Source: Gordonia neofelifaecis NRRL B-59395 | Lineage (GTDB): Bacteria; Actinomycetota; Actinomycetes; Mycobacteriales; Mycobacteriaceae | Assembly: GCF_000192435.1 (NCBI RefSeq) | Contig: NZ_AEUD01000010.1 | Location: 1 to 64,000, forward strand | Reading direction: 5' to 3' | Length of the DNA stretch: 64,000 nt | Shown: positions 26,572 through 34,976 of the stretch, in pieces | How the letters are laid out: each line of letters opens with the position of its first letter | Numbering within the stretch: the first letter of the stretch is position 1 | Made by a program: the position numbers and the translations under genes | Notes under the pieces: generated by a model | The model's database searches: none | Told to the model about the DNA's origin: nothing | The model's input: only the letters and a program-made list of their open reading frames with translations

Positions 26572-27735
26572 ATGGATCTCTTCGAATACCAGGCGAAGGA
26601 ACTGTTCGCCAAGCATGGAGTACCCACCACACCAGGTCGGGTGACTGACACTGCCGCCGATGCGCGGGCGATCGCCGAGGAAATCGGTAAGCCTGTGATG
26701 ATCAAGGCGCAGGTCAAGGTCGGCGGCCGTGGCAAGGCGGGTGGCGTCAAGTACGCCGCGACTCCTGATGACGCACAGACGCACGCTGAAAACATCCTCG
26801 GGCTCGATATCAAGGGCCACGTTGTCAAGAAGCTCCTCGTCGCCGAGGCCAGTGACATCGCCGAGGAGTACTACATCTCCTTCCTGCTCGATCGCGCCAA
26901 CCGCACCTACCTGGCCATGTGCTCGGTCGAAGGCGGCATGGAGATCGAAGAGGTCGCTGCGACCAAGCCGGACCGGCTCGCTCGTATCGCCGTCGACGCC
27001 GTCAAGGGTGTCGACCTGGCCTTCGCGCGTGAGATCGCGGAGAAGGGCCACCTGCCCGCCGAGGTTCTCGACGCCGCAGCCGTGACCATCCAGAAGCTGT
27101 GGGAGGTCTTCGTCGCCGAAGACGCCACGCTGGTGGAGGTCAACCCGCTCGTCCGTACCCCGGACGACCAGATCCTGGCCCTCGACGGCAAGGTCACCCT
27201 GGACGAGAACGCCGAGTTCCGTCAGCCGGGCCACGAGGAGTTCGCGGACAAGGACGCCACGGATCCGCTGGAGCTCAAGGCCAAGGAGAACGACCTCAAC
27301 TACGTCAAGCTCGACGGACAGGTCGGCATCATCGGCAACGGTGCGGGTCTGGTCATGTCGACCCTCGACGTCGTCGCCTACGCCGGTGAGAACCACGGTG
27401 GCGTGAAGCCCGCCAACTTCCTGGACATCGGCGGCGGCGCGTCGGCCGAGGTCATGGCGGCCGGCCTGGACGTCATCCTCGGTGACTCGCAGGTCAAGAG
27501 CGTCTTCGTCAACGTATTCGGCGGCATCACCGCGTGTGACGCCGTCGCCAACGGCATCGTCGGCGCGCTCGCCAAGCTCGGCGACGCCGCCAGCAAGCCC
27601 CTCGTGGTCCGCCTCGACGGCAACAAGGTCGAAGAGGGTCGCAAGATCCTGGCCGACGCCAACCATCCGCTGGTGACCCTGGCGGACACCATGGACTCGG
27701 GCGCCGACAAGGCCGCTGAGCTGGCGAACAAGTAG
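26572..27735 (+). CDS. sucC: Succinyl-CoA synthetase beta subunit (ADP-forming)
   Basis: 387 aa. With SucD it converts succinyl-CoA to succinate, making ATP in the TCA cycle. It starts [18 protein letters not shown], has the ATP-grasp lysine region [18 protein letters not shown], and the CoA-synthetase segment [12 protein letters not shown]...GGGASAEVM. Length is standard. sucD follows after 16 nt with its own GGAGACGAAG ribosome-binding site. Ortholog of Rv0951. Confidence 0.98.
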   Translation: MDLFEYQAKELFAKHGVPTTPGRVTDTAADARAIAEEIGKPVMIKAQVKVGGRGKAGGVKYAATPDDAQTHAENILGLDIKGHVVKKLLVAEASDIAEEYYISFLLDRANRTYLAMCSVEGGMEIEEVAATKPDRLARIAVDAVKGVDLAFAREIAEKGHLPAEVLDAAAVTIQKLWEVFVAEDATLVEVNPLVRTPDDQILALDGKVTLDENAEFRQPGHEEFADKDATDPLELKAKENDLNYVKLDGQVGIIGNGAGLVMSTLDVVAYAGENHGGVKPANFLDIGGGASAEVMAAGLDVILGDSQVKSVFVNVFGGITACDAVANGIVGALAKLGDAASKPLVVRLDGNKVEEGRKILADANHPLVTLADTMDSGADKAAELANK

Positions 27736-27751
27736 GAGACGAAGAAGAGTC

Positions 27752-28654
27752 ATGTCGATCTACCTGAACAAGAACAATAAGGTCATCGTCCAGGGCATCA
27801 CCGGCGGCGAGGGCACCAAGCACACCGCGCTGATGCTGAAGGCCGGCACCAACGTCGTCGGCGGCGTCAACGCTCGCAAGGCAGGCACCACCGTGTCGCA
27901 CGTCGACGCCGACGGCAACGCCGTCGAGCTGCCGGTGTTCGCGTCGGTTGCCGAGGCCATGGAGTCCACCGGGGCCGACACTTCGATCGCCTTCGTGCCC
28001 CCCGCCTTCTCGAAGGACGCCATCATCGAGGCCATCGACGCGGAGATCCCGCTGCTCGTGGTCATCACCGAGGGCATCCCGGTGCAGGACTCGGCGTACG
28101 CCTGGGCGTACAACGTCGAGAAGGGCGCCAAGACCCGCATCATCGGCCCGAACTGCCCCGGCATCATCACGCCGGGCGAGGCCCTGGTCGGCATCACCCC
28201 GAACAACATCACCGGCAAGGGCCCGATCGGTCTCGTGTCGAAGTCGGGCACCCTGACCTACCAGATGATGTACGAGCTGCGTGATCTCGGCTTCTCGACC
28301 GCCATCGGCATCGGCGGCGACCCGGTCATCGGAACCACCCACATCGACGCCATCGAGGCGTTCGAGAAGGACCCGGAGACCAAGCTGATCGTGATGATCG
28401 GCGAGATCGGCGGCGACGCCGAGGAGCGCGCGGCCGACTACATCAAGGCCAACGTCTCCAAGCCGGTCGTCGGCTACGTCGCGGGCTTCACCGCTCCGGA
28501 GGGCAAGACCATGGGCCACGCCGGCGCCATCGTCTCCGGCAGCTCCGGCACCGCGGCCGCCAAGAAGGAGGCCCTCGAGGCCGCAGGCGTCAAGGTCGGC
28601 AAGACCCCGAGCGAGACCGCCGCACTGGCGCGCGAGCTCTTCGACGCACTCTGA
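27752..28654 (+). CDS. sucD: Succinyl-CoA synthetase alpha subunit
   Basis: 300 aa. CoA-binding Rossmann domain starts [23 protein letters not shown]; the phosphorylated His is His256 in [18 protein letters not shown]. The [11 protein letters not shown] segment is intact. Co-transcribed with sucC and closed by a strong terminator. Ortholog of Rv0952. Confidence 0.98.
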   Translation: MSIYLNKNNKVIVQGITGGEGTKHTALMLKAGTNVVGGVNARKAGTTVSHVDADGNAVELPVFASVAEAMESTGADTSIAFVPPAFSKDAIIEAIDAEIPLLVVITEGIPVQDSAYAWAYNVEKGAKTRIIGPNCPGIITPGEALVGITPNNITGKGPIGLVSKSGTLTYQMMYELRDLGFSTAIGIGGDPVIGTTHIDAIEAFEKDPETKLIVMIGEIGGDAEERAADYIKANVSKPVVGYVAGFTAPEGKTMGHAGAIVSGSSGTAAAKKEALEAAGVKVGKTPSETAALARELFDAL

Positions 28655-28696
28655 TCGGACTCCGGCCCCCGCGGTCGGACGATCGAGCGAACCCCG

Positions 28697-28732
28697 GCCC
28701 CGGGGCGGCAGCAATGCCGCCCCGGGGCTTTT
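28697..28732 (+). terminator. Rho-independent terminator after sucCD
   Basis: A 14-bp perfect GC-rich stem (28697-28710 with 28715-28728) closed by a GCAA tetraloop and followed by TTTTC. Confidence 0.9.
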
Positions 28733-28754
28733 CGCGTTCAGCCATAATCAACGA

Positions 28755-29345
28755 GTGATCAACGAATTGGTCTCGGGCACCGTGAATCGGGTGATGGGCG
28801 TTCCCCGCGCGGTCATCCGAGGAGTGCTGTCCGAGGCGATCGAGTTCCTCACCGAGGAAGTCGATCTGACCGAGGTACTGCTCGCCGCCGTCGACCTGGA
28901 CCGCGTACTGCGCGAGGTGAACCTGCAGGCCGTCGTCGAGCGGCTCGATCTGAACGCGCTCCTGGAGACCGTCGACCTGCAGAAGGTGCTCGACGGCATC
29001 GATCTCGGGCCGATTCTCGCGCGACTCGACCTCAATCCGGTGCTCGCAAAGCTCGATCTCAATCCGGTGCTCGCGAAGCTCGACATCGACGCCGTCGTCG
29101 CGGGCGTCGATCTCAACAAGGCCGTCGGGTCCATCGACCTAGATGAGGTGCTCGCCAACGTCGATCTGGTGGTCGTCGGCAACCGGGTGATCGACGGCGT
29201 CGACCTGTCGTCGATCGTGCGCGACGCGAGCTCGACGGTGACGACCGAGATGATCTCGGACGTCCGGACCAGCAGCGAACGCGCCGACGACGCGGTCGAG
29301 GGATTCGTGAACCGGGTGTTGCGGCGTAAGTCGGACGATGACTGA
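28755..29345 (+). CDS. Nonapeptide-repeat protein of unknown function
   Basis: 196 aa. After a 36-residue N-terminus there are about eleven consecutive repeats with a nine-residue period and pattern D-L-x-x-V-L-x-x-L, starting at residues 37, 47, 56, 65, 74, 83, 92, 101, 110, 119, 128 and 137. Two adjacent copies are identical (DLNPVLAKL). No signal peptide or membrane helix is seen; the C-terminus is charged (RRKSDDD). A solenoid or amphipathic rod is likely. It overlaps the RDD membrane protein gene by 8 nt, suggesting a joint role. GTG start with CATAAT 6 nt upstream. Confidence 0.8.
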   Translation: MINELVSGTVNRVMGVPRAVIRGVLSEAIEFLTEEVDLTEVLLAAVDLDRVLREVNLQAVVERLDLNALLETVDLQKVLDGIDLGPILARLDLNPVLAKLDLNPVLAKLDIDAVVAGVDLNKAVGSIDLDEVLANVDLVVVGNRVIDGVDLSSIVRDASSTVTTEMISDVRTSSERADDAVEGFVNRVLRRKSDDD

Positions 29346-29778
29346 GCGGCAGCCGGCGGCGCCGCGGGCGGCCGGGATCGTCACCCGAGCTATCGCGGCC
29401 GTGATCGACACCGTCCTGGTGTTCCTGGTGCTCGGACTCGGATACCTCGGGACCGCGTTCGTGCTCTTCACGATGGACGTCACCAACTTCGCGTTCCCAC
29501 AGGTGAGCTGGTGGTTCACCACGACCGGGTTCATCGCGATCGCCGTCGTGTACCTGGTGGCCTGCTGGTCCATGACCGGGCGGACCGTCGGGAACGTCCT
29601 GATGGGACTGCGGGTGGTGCGCGTGAGCGGCGAGCCCATGCATTTCGTGCAGATCGTGCTGCGGTCCGTGACCTACGTGTTCTTCCCCGTGGGGCTGTTC
29701 TGGGTGGTCTTCTCGCCGCGGCGGATGTCGCTGCAGGACGCCGTGCTCCGGACCAAGGTGGTCTACACCGAGGGCTGA
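29338..29778 (+). CDS. RDD family membrane protein
   Basis: 146 aa. RDD hallmarks: AAGIVTRAIAAVIDTVLVFL at the first helix (Arg and Asp), a second helix pair, TGRTVGNVLMGLRVVRVSG after the third, and the final SLQDAVLRTKVVY. Three to four membrane helices. RDD proteins are thought to move small solutes or ions or to scaffold the envelope. The overlap with the repeat protein gene suggests the two are made together. Confidence 0.88.
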   Translation: MTERQPAAPRAAGIVTRAIAAVIDTVLVFLVLGLGYLGTAFVLFTMDVTNFAFPQVSWWFTTTGFIAIAVVYLVACWSMTGRTVGNVLMGLRVVRVSGEPMHFVQIVLRSVTYVFFPVGLFWVVFSPRRMSLQDAVLRTKVVYTEG

Positions 29779-29859
29779 TCCGCGGCGGGGTCGTTCAACC
29801 GTCGGACACCGGACTCGCGACCACCGCCGGTTGTCGGACCCGAGTGGTTAGATACGGAC

Positions 29860-30576
29860 ATGACGAACCCGCAATACCCAGGTCAACCGGACCCGGACGC
29901 GACGACGACCATCGGGCAGAGCAGCGACCCCGCGTCGACGACCGGGCAGTGGACCGCTGCGAATCCGATGCCCGGCTATGCGCCGCAGCCCGCCGCACCC
30001 ACCGGACCGCTGCCGCCCGGCCCGCCGCCTGCCGGCCCGTACGGTGCGCCGGGATATCCGCAGCCTGCCAGGCCGCCCCTGCTGTCCCGACTCCCGATGC
30101 CGGTGATCCTGGCTCTGGGCTCGGCAGTGGCGGGCGTCGTCACGTTCTTCATGGGTTTCCTCGGCTGGGTGACGGTGTCCGAGACGATCGAGCGCAAGGC
30201 CGACGACTGGGCCGCGGACATGAACGGCAGCTTCGACATCCCGGCCTATCTGAGCCCTTCGCTGATCCTCAGCCCCGGCTGGTTCTTCCTGCTCCTCGGC
30301 ACGATCGGCGTCGCCGCGGCGGGCCTGATCGCGCCGAAGTGGCGGCGATTCCTGCCCTACCTGGCCTTCCTCGCCGTGTTCGGCTGGCTGGGACTGTTCG
30401 TCTGTGCGCTCGGGCTGCCGCCGTTCCTCAGTCTGGGCGCCGGCGCCTACGTCGCGTTGACCGTCGGCTTCATTCAGGCTGCACTGCTCGCCGTCGCCGC
30501 GGTCCTCGACGGGATGGCGCCGACGCCGCCCGAGCCGTTCCGGCCCGGACCGATGGGGCCGCCGCGGGGATACTGA
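29860..30576 (+). CDS. Membrane protein with proline-rich N-terminus (DUF5336-like)
   Basis: 238 aa. Residues 1-75 are Pro/Gly/Ala-rich and cytoplasmic; four hydrophobic helices follow (~80-102, 140-160, 165-185, 195-215). Layout resembles the Rv0954-type protein at 44983 but without Gln repeats. A TAGATA hexamer 5 nt before the ATG suggests a very short or absent leader. Function unknown; possible envelope or division-site protein. Confidence 0.72.
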   Translation: MTNPQYPGQPDPDATTTIGQSSDPASTTGQWTAANPMPGYAPQPAAPTGPLPPGPPPAGPYGAPGYPQPARPPLLSRLPMPVILALGSAVAGVVTFFMGFLGWVTVSETIERKADDWAADMNGSFDIPAYLSPSLILSPGWFFLLLGTIGVAAAGLIAPKWRRFLPYLAFLAVFGWLGLFVCALGLPPFLSLGAGAYVALTVGFIQAALLAVAAVLDGMAPTPPEPFRPGPMGPPRGY

Positions 30577-30663
30577 TTCGCTCGGATCTCATCGTCGCAG
30601 GCACGGGCGAGGATCCGTCCGTCTAGCCGACGTCCGCCCCTGGACTGTGCCGTCGGGCCGTCG

Positions 30664-30669
30664 TAGCGT
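30664..30669 (+). promoter_or_regulatory. -10 element TAGCGT with TGGACT 17 nt upstream
   Basis: Candidate promoter for the small secreted peptide gene at 30720, leaving about 44 nt of leader with TGGAGG ribosome-binding site. Confidence 0.45.
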
Positions 30670-30719
30670 CGAAGGCAGAGCGCTTGCCGAAGGCAGTCCA
30701 CGTGGATTGGAGGCTTGCC

Positions 30720-30920
30720 ATGATCCGCAGAATCACGCTCGCCATCGCCGCATCGGCGGTTGGAATCGTTCTCGTCATCGTCGGTGCGCCGGCGGCGTCC
30801 GCCGCGCCGGTCGCCGCACCGCCGCCACCGATGTTCTGCACCGGATCGGTGTGCTTCCTCGTCTGTGCGACGATCGACGCGGTGATCCCCATTCCGCAGA
30901 GATGGTGCTATCCGTTCTGA
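30720..30920 (+). CDS. Small secreted Cys-containing protein
   Basis: 66 aa. Residues 1-30 are a typical Sec signal peptide (MIRRITLAIAASAVGIVLVI, cleavage after ASA). The mature ~36-residue peptide is Pro-rich then has four Cys (FCTGSVCFLVC and RWCYPF), so two disulfides are possible. A TGGAGG Shine-Dalgarno lies 7 nt before the ATG, which supports real translation. No family recognised. Confidence 0.65.
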   Translation: MIRRITLAIAASAVGIVLVIVGAPAASAAPVAAPPPPMFCTGSVCFLVCATIDAVIPIPQRWCYPF

Positions 30921-30942
30921 GTCGTGAGGCATCATCGGTCGT

Positions 30943-32286
30943 ATGCGAGCTGACCGGCCTGATGCTGTGGCGATGATCCGATCGGTGATCGACGATGGAA
31001 CGTGGCTGTCGTGGGACGAGACGGCCGAACCGGAATCGGTGTCGACAGGTCGCGGTGAAGCGGGTGGTCGAGCGGTGGCGCTGATCGTGAGCGAGTTCGG
31101 CTTCGCCGGAGGCTCCATCGGCGCTGTCGCGGGTGCTCGGATCGTGTCGGCCGTCCGGCGCGCGACCGCCGAGCGACTGCCGCTGCTGGCATTCCCGGCC
31201 TCGGGAGGGACCCGCATGCAGGAGGGGACGCCCGCGTTCCTGCAGATGGCGGCGATCACCGCGGCGGTCGTGGAACATCGTGAGGCGGGCCTGCCCTACC
31301 TGGTCTACCTGCGGCATCCGACGACCGGCGGAGTGTTCGCCTCCTGGGGTTCGCTGGGTGACATCACCTGGGCGCAGCCCGGCGCCCTCACTGGATTCCT
31401 CGGGCCCAAGGTGTACGCGGGCATCTACGGGCGGGACTTCCCGGCCGGGGTGCAGACCGCGGACAACCTCCATCGCCTCGGATTGATCGACGACGTCTTC
31501 GTTCCCCAGTTGCTCGGGGAGCGGCTGGCGGTCGTGCTCTCGGTCCTGTCGGGTGTGGCCGGACCGCGTACACCGATGGCCGGGCCGCTCGCCGAGGTCG
31601 TCGACGACGCGTGGTCGGCGGTCACCGCGACCCGAGACGAGCGACGCGTCGGGCTCGCCGAACTGGTGGCACATCTCGGTGCCGTGCGCCTCGCCGGCCG
31701 TGGCGCGGTCCGGATCTTCCTCGCGTCGGTCGGCGGCCGGCCGGTGGTCGTGGTGGGACAGGACCGCCGCGCCCAAGCCGACGGCCGCCTCGTCTCCGCC
31801 GACGACCTGCGAGTCGCGCGACGTGCGGTCGGACTCGCGGTGCGGTGGCGCTACCCGCTCGTCACCGTGGTCGACACCAGCGGCGGCGAATTGTCCGCGG
31901 CTGCAGAAGAATCCGGTCTCGCACGCCAGATCGCGCATTGCACCGCGGAGCTGCTGGCGGCACCGATCCCGACGGCGTCGATCCTGCTCGGTCAGGGGAC
32001 CGGAGGTGCGGCGCTGGCGATGTTCCCTGCCGACCGGGTGATCGCGGCGGCAGACGCGTGGCTCTCGCCGTTGCCGCCGGAGGGGGCGAGCATCATCATG
32101 CACGGCGACGTCGCTCATGCGCCGCAGTTGGCGCGGTCGCAGCACATCTGGGCCCGGGACCTGCACGCCCTCGGCATCGTCGACGAGATCGTCAGGACGC
32201 TGGACGACGTCGTCGCGGCGGTGGACCGCTGGGCGGCGTCCGAGCCGGAGGCCGATCGCGCCGGGAGGATCCGAGTCGGGCGGTAG
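30943..32286 (+). CDS. Carboxyltransferase-domain protein, AccD3-like (fused beta/alpha)
   Basis: 447 aa with two crotonase-fold halves: the beta-like half has EFGFAGGSIGAVAGARIV and FPASGGTRMQEGTPAFLQM; the alpha-like half has VTVVDTSGGELSAAAEESG and LLGQGTGGAALAMFPADRV. This is the ACC carboxyltransferase layout seen in M. tuberculosis AccD3 (Rv0904c). There is no N-terminal zinc ribbon. It should transfer carboxyl from biotin carboxyl-carrier protein to an acyl-CoA, probably acetyl-CoA. The TetR gene begins 14 nt after its stop. CATCAT lies 7 nt before the ATG. Confidence 0.8.
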   Translation: MRADRPDAVAMIRSVIDDGTWLSWDETAEPESVSTGRGEAGGRAVALIVSEFGFAGGSIGAVAGARIVSAVRRATAERLPLLAFPASGGTRMQEGTPAFLQMAAITAAVVEHREAGLPYLVYLRHPTTGGVFASWGSLGDITWAQPGALTGFLGPKVYAGIYGRDFPAGVQTADNLHRLGLIDDVFVPQLLGERLAVVLSVLSGVAGPRTPMAGPLAEVVDDAWSAVTATRDERRVGLAELVAHLGAVRLAGRGAVRIFLASVGGRPVVVVGQDRRAQADGRLVSADDLRVARRAVGLAVRWRYPLVTVVDTSGGELSAAAEESGLARQIAHCTAELLAAPIPTASILLGQGTGGAALAMFPADRVIAAADAWLSPLPPEGASIIMHGDVAHAPQLARSQHIWARDLHALGIVDEIVRTLDDVVAAVDRWAASEPEADRAGRIRVGR

Positions 32287-32299
32287 AGTCGGTGAGGTC

Positions 32300-32914
32300 A
32301 TGTCTTCCGAAATCGCTCCGCCTCCACGTCCGGCCACCCGCCGTGAGCAGGCGAAAGCCGCCCGGAGGGTAGAGATCCTTGAGGCCGCCGCACGGCAGAT
32401 CGCGCAGCGTGGCTACAACGGCGTTCGGCTGGAGGACATCGGCGCGGCAGTCGGCATCAGCGGTCCGGCCATGTATCGCCACTTCGAGTCGAAGTCCGAG
32501 CTGCTCGACACCATCCTCGTAGACGTCAGCGAGCGGCTGCACGACGGCGGCGTGGCCGCCGCTGCCGAGGGCGGCACTCCGGCCGAGATCTTGCGGCGGC
32601 TCATCGAGTTCCACATCGATGTGCTCGTCAGTCGTCCCGATCTCATCAGCGTGCAGGACCGCGACCTGTGGTCGTTGTCGGACGCGGCCCGGCATCGAGT
32701 CCGGTCGTTGCAGCGACGGTACGTCGAGGTGTGGGTGAGCGTGCTGATCGAGCACGCGTCCGACCGAGGCGTCCAACTCGAGGCGGTCGAGGCACGGGTC
32801 CGGATCCACGCGATGTTCGGACTGCTGAACTCGTCGCCTCGCCTGCCGGAGTTTCCCCGCGATCGGCTGCGCGGCCTGTTGACGAGCATGGCGATGGGCG
32901 CGTTGGAGGGGTGA
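32300..32914 (+). CDS. TetR-family repressor, BkaR-like (Rv2506 type)
   Basis: 204 aa. The DNA-binding domain reads ATRREQAKAARRVEILEAAA, GYNGVRLEDIGAAVGISGPAMYRHFESK. The C-terminal half is helical with VDVSERLHDGG and LIEFHIDVLVSRPDLI. It closely resembles Rv2506 (BkaR), a repressor of the branched-chain keto-acid operon in mycobacteria; its presumed target operon starts 2 kb downstream. A GGTGAGG ribosome-binding sequence precedes the ATG at 32300. Confidence 0.85.
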   Translation: MSSEIAPPPRPATRREQAKAARRVEILEAAARQIAQRGYNGVRLEDIGAAVGISGPAMYRHFESKSELLDTILVDVSERLHDGGVAAAAEGGTPAEILRRLIEFHIDVLVSRPDLISVQDRDLWSLSDAARHRVRSLQRRYVEVWVSVLIEHASDRGVQLEAVEARVRIHAMFGLLNSSPRLPEFPRDRLRGLLTSMAMGALEG

Positions 32915-32947
32915 GCGAGCCCGTCGGTTGAGCGGGCGCCCCCCGTC

Positions 32948-33092
32948 GGTTGAGCGAGCGCAGCGAGTCGAAACCATCTGCGCACGAGCGACCCTCGTCG
33001 GTTGAGCGAGCGCAGCGAGTCGAAACCATCTGCACCGGGGCTGGGACTCAGCCCGTGTGGCAGGGGTTTCGACTCGCTGCGCTCGCTCAACC
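32948..33092. repeat. GGTTGAGCGAGCGCAGCGAG-type repeat cluster, two direct copies and one inverted
   Basis: 28-bp units at 32948-32975 and 33000-33027 (direct) and 33065-33092 (inverted, perfect complement of the second). The pair can form a 28-bp hairpin whose spacer holds a smaller GGGCTG/CAGCCC stem. Further degenerate pieces continue to about 33160. Lies between converging genes, so terminator function is plausible. Confidence 0.85.
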
Positions 33093-33160
33093 AACGGAGG
33101 GCTGCGCTCAACCAGCGAGGGGACCAGCGCGAGGGTGGCTCGCTCGACCAGCGACGCTGA

Positions 33161-34315
33161 TCAGTGCAGGTTCGCCTCGTGTCGGTCGCGGTCGAACTCC
33201 ACGGGATCGAGACCGTCGCGGATCCTGGCGACCAGGTCCGGATTCGACAGGTGCAGACGGCCAATGGCGACCAGGTCGAACTCGCCGGACTCGACGCGGT
33301 CGGCGGCGTCGTCGATCGTGTGATCGTTGGCGACGCTGGTGTCGGTGGTGTTGTTGCCGTGCGCGGTCATCGCCGCCGACGCCGCACCCTTGGGCATGCC
33401 GATGCTGCCGACCGCCATTGCGGCTTTGCCGGTCAGCTTCTTGGCCCAGCCGGCCAGCGTCAGATCGCTGCCCTCGAACGCCGGGGTGTTGAAGTAGCGG
33501 ATGCTGGCGTCGAAGACGTCGACGCCGGCGTCCGCCAGCGCGCCGAGGAGCACGCCGAGTTCGTCGGGGGTCTCGGCGATCCTGGCCTTGTAGTCCTGCT
33601 GCTTGTGCTGCGAGAAGCGGTAGAAGATCGGCAGGTCGTGGCCGATCTCCGCGCGGATCGCCCGCACGACCGCGGCCGGGAACGCGGCACGACCGGCGGC
33701 GTCACCGCCCCACCGGTCGGTGCGGCGGTTCGTGTCCGACCACATGAAGGCGTCGAGCAGGTAGCCGTGTCCGCCGTGCAGCGCGATTCCGTCGAATCCC
33801 GCTTCGGCCGCGTTGCGCGCCGCCGTGGCGTAAGCGGCGATGACCTCGTCGATGTCCTCGTCGGTCATCGCGCGGACCGCGGGCAACGACCGCTCGATGT
33901 ACTCCTGCGGATACGCGGTGGTGCCCGGTGTGCCCCACAGGCCCGACGGCCGCATGGGGGTGACGTCGGGGTCGACCTCGGTCATCGCACCCCAGAGCGG
34001 TCCGACGTGCCACAGCTGCGGGACGATGCGTCCGCCCTCGGCGTGGACGCCGTCGACCACGGCCTTCCATCCGGCGAGCGCGTCGTCGCCGAACAGTCGC
34101 GGGACGTCGGGGCTGTCGACCGACGAGGAGTGGTCGATCGCGATGCCCTCGGTGACGATGAGGCCGGTGCCGCCCTCGGCGCGCTTGCGGTAGTACTCGG
34201 CGACGTCGGCGCCCGGGACGCCGAGCGGGGAGCGCTGCCGGGTCATCGGTGACATCACGATCCGGTTGGCGACCGTGAGGCCGCGGACCGTGAACGGGGA
34301 GAGCAGAGTGGTCAC
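33161..34315 (-). CDS. NADH:flavin oxidoreductase, Old Yellow Enzyme family
   Basis: 384 aa FMN-dependent TIM barrel. Visible: SPMTRQRSPLGVPGADVAEYYRKRA, QLWHVG, HGGHGYLLDAFMWSDTNRRTDRWGG (the OYE signature) and a late IGRLHLSNPDLVARIR phosphate-binding segment. Reduces activated alkenes; native substrate unknown. The GTG at 34315 overlaps the stop of the upstream SnoaL-like gene (GTGA). The long open frame upstream is the antisense of another frame and is not used. Confidence 0.88.
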   Translation of the reverse strand: MTTLLSPFTVRGLTVANRIVMSPMTRQRSPLGVPGADVAEYYRKRAEGGTGLIVTEGIAIDHSSSVDSPDVPRLFGDDALAGWKAVVDGVHAEGGRIVPQLWHVGPLWGAMTEVDPDVTPMRPSGLWGTPGTTAYPQEYIERSLPAVRAMTDEDIDEVIAAYATAARNAAEAGFDGIALHGGHGYLLDAFMWSDTNRRTDRWGGDAAGRAAFPAAVVRAIRAEIGHDLPIFYRFSQHKQQDYKARIAETPDELGVLLGALADAGVDVFDASIRYFNTPAFEGSDLTLAGWAKKLTGKAAMAVGSIGMPKGAASAAMTAHGNNTTDTSVANDHTIDDAADRVESGEFDLVAIGRLHLSNPDLVARIRDGLDPVEFDRDRHEANLH

Positions 34316-34827
34316 AGCTTGCCGATCATGTCGAAGAAGCCGGGAGTCTGGTCGACGCGGATGCGGACCAGGGTGCGGTAGCTGATGAGCCACTTGTCGC
34401 CGACCTTGCGGTACCGCTCGTGGTAGTGGCCGTAGCCGTGCAGGTGCTCCTCGTGGTCGCCGTTGGTCCACCACAGCATGTCCTCCATGGCCCAGATGCC
34501 GGTGGCCGTGGTGTCGGAGGTCAGGACGATCTGCGGGGTGTGCGCCTGGTGCACGGTGGTGACCGGGAACTTTCCGTCGAGGAGTCCGCGGATGGCGGCG
34601 GTCAGCGCCTCGGGGCCGACGACGTGGTTCGCCTCCCCGTCGGTGTCGGGCTGCTTGTCCTCGGGCAGTCCGCCCCAGGTCTCGGACACCATGTCGTCGG
34701 TGTGCAGCGTCGGGTAGATGTGCCACTCCTTGGCGTCCATGCAGCGCAGACGTTCGGAGAACGTCCACTTGATGGCCTCGATCGCCTCGAGCCTCTCCGC
34801 TGTGGACAACGTGATTTCTGAAGTCAT
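34312..34827 (-). CDS. SnoaL-like / NTF2-fold protein
   Basis: 171 aa cone-shaped NTF2 fold: EAIEAIKWTFSERLRCMDAKEW, then TDDMVSETWGG, HTPQIVLTSDTTATGIWAMED and the final GDKWLISYRTLVRIRV. This pattern fits the SnoaL_4 dehydratase/isomerase group. Forms a coupled two-gene unit with the Old Yellow Enzyme, divergent from the accD1 operon. Leaderless -10 on the minus strand. Confidence 0.85.
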   Translation of the reverse strand: MTSEITLSTAERLEAIEAIKWTFSERLRCMDAKEWHIYPTLHTDDMVSETWGGLPEDKQPDTDGEANHVVGPEALTAAIRGLLDGKFPVTTVHQAHTPQIVLTSDTTATGIWAMEDMLWWTNGDHEEHLHGYGHYHERYRKVGDKWLISYRTLVRIRVDQTPGFFDMIGKL

Positions 34828-34833
34828 ACGCGC

Positions 34834-34839
34834 ACGTTA
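34834..34839 (-). promoter_or_regulatory. -10 element TAACGT, leaderless start of SnoaL/OYE unit
   Basis: Minus-strand TANNNT hexamer exactly 6 nt before the ATG at 34827. Confidence 0.55.
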
Positions 34840-34934
34840 TGGCGAGCGCGTCGACCCCGAAAGGGTGGGGCCCACTGATCGGGACTCGAACCGCGGACAT
34901 CGCACAATCACTGGCGGCTGCGGCCTGCGTCACC

Positions 34935-34940
34935 TATTGT
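34935..34940 (+). promoter_or_regulatory. -10 element TATTGT of the accD1 operon
   Basis: Close match to TANNNT; transcription would begin near 34947, inside the palindrome at 34944-34969. Confidence 0.5.
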
Positions 34941-34943
34941 GTA

Positions 34944-34969
34944 TTTCAGTTAATGAAAGCTAACTGAAA
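34944..34969. promoter_or_regulatory. 26-bp palindrome, probable TetR (BkaR-like) operator
   Basis: Perfect 9-bp arms TTTCAGTTA and TAACTGAAA with an 8-nt spacer, covering the predicted transcription start and ending just before the accD1 ribosome-binding site. A TetR dimer here would block the operon. Confidence 0.72.
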
Positions 34970-34976
34970 GGCCGGC

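Noticed and set aside
32948-33160. CRISPR array
   Set aside because: The repeats are inverted as well as direct, spacing is irregular and there are no cas genes; they are hairpin elements.
34315-34933. N-terminal extension of the Old Yellow Enzyme (590-codon open frame)
   Set aside because: The extension runs antiparallel through the SnoaL-like gene in another frame, and the enzyme's conserved N-terminus begins right at GTG 34315 with a GTGA overlap.
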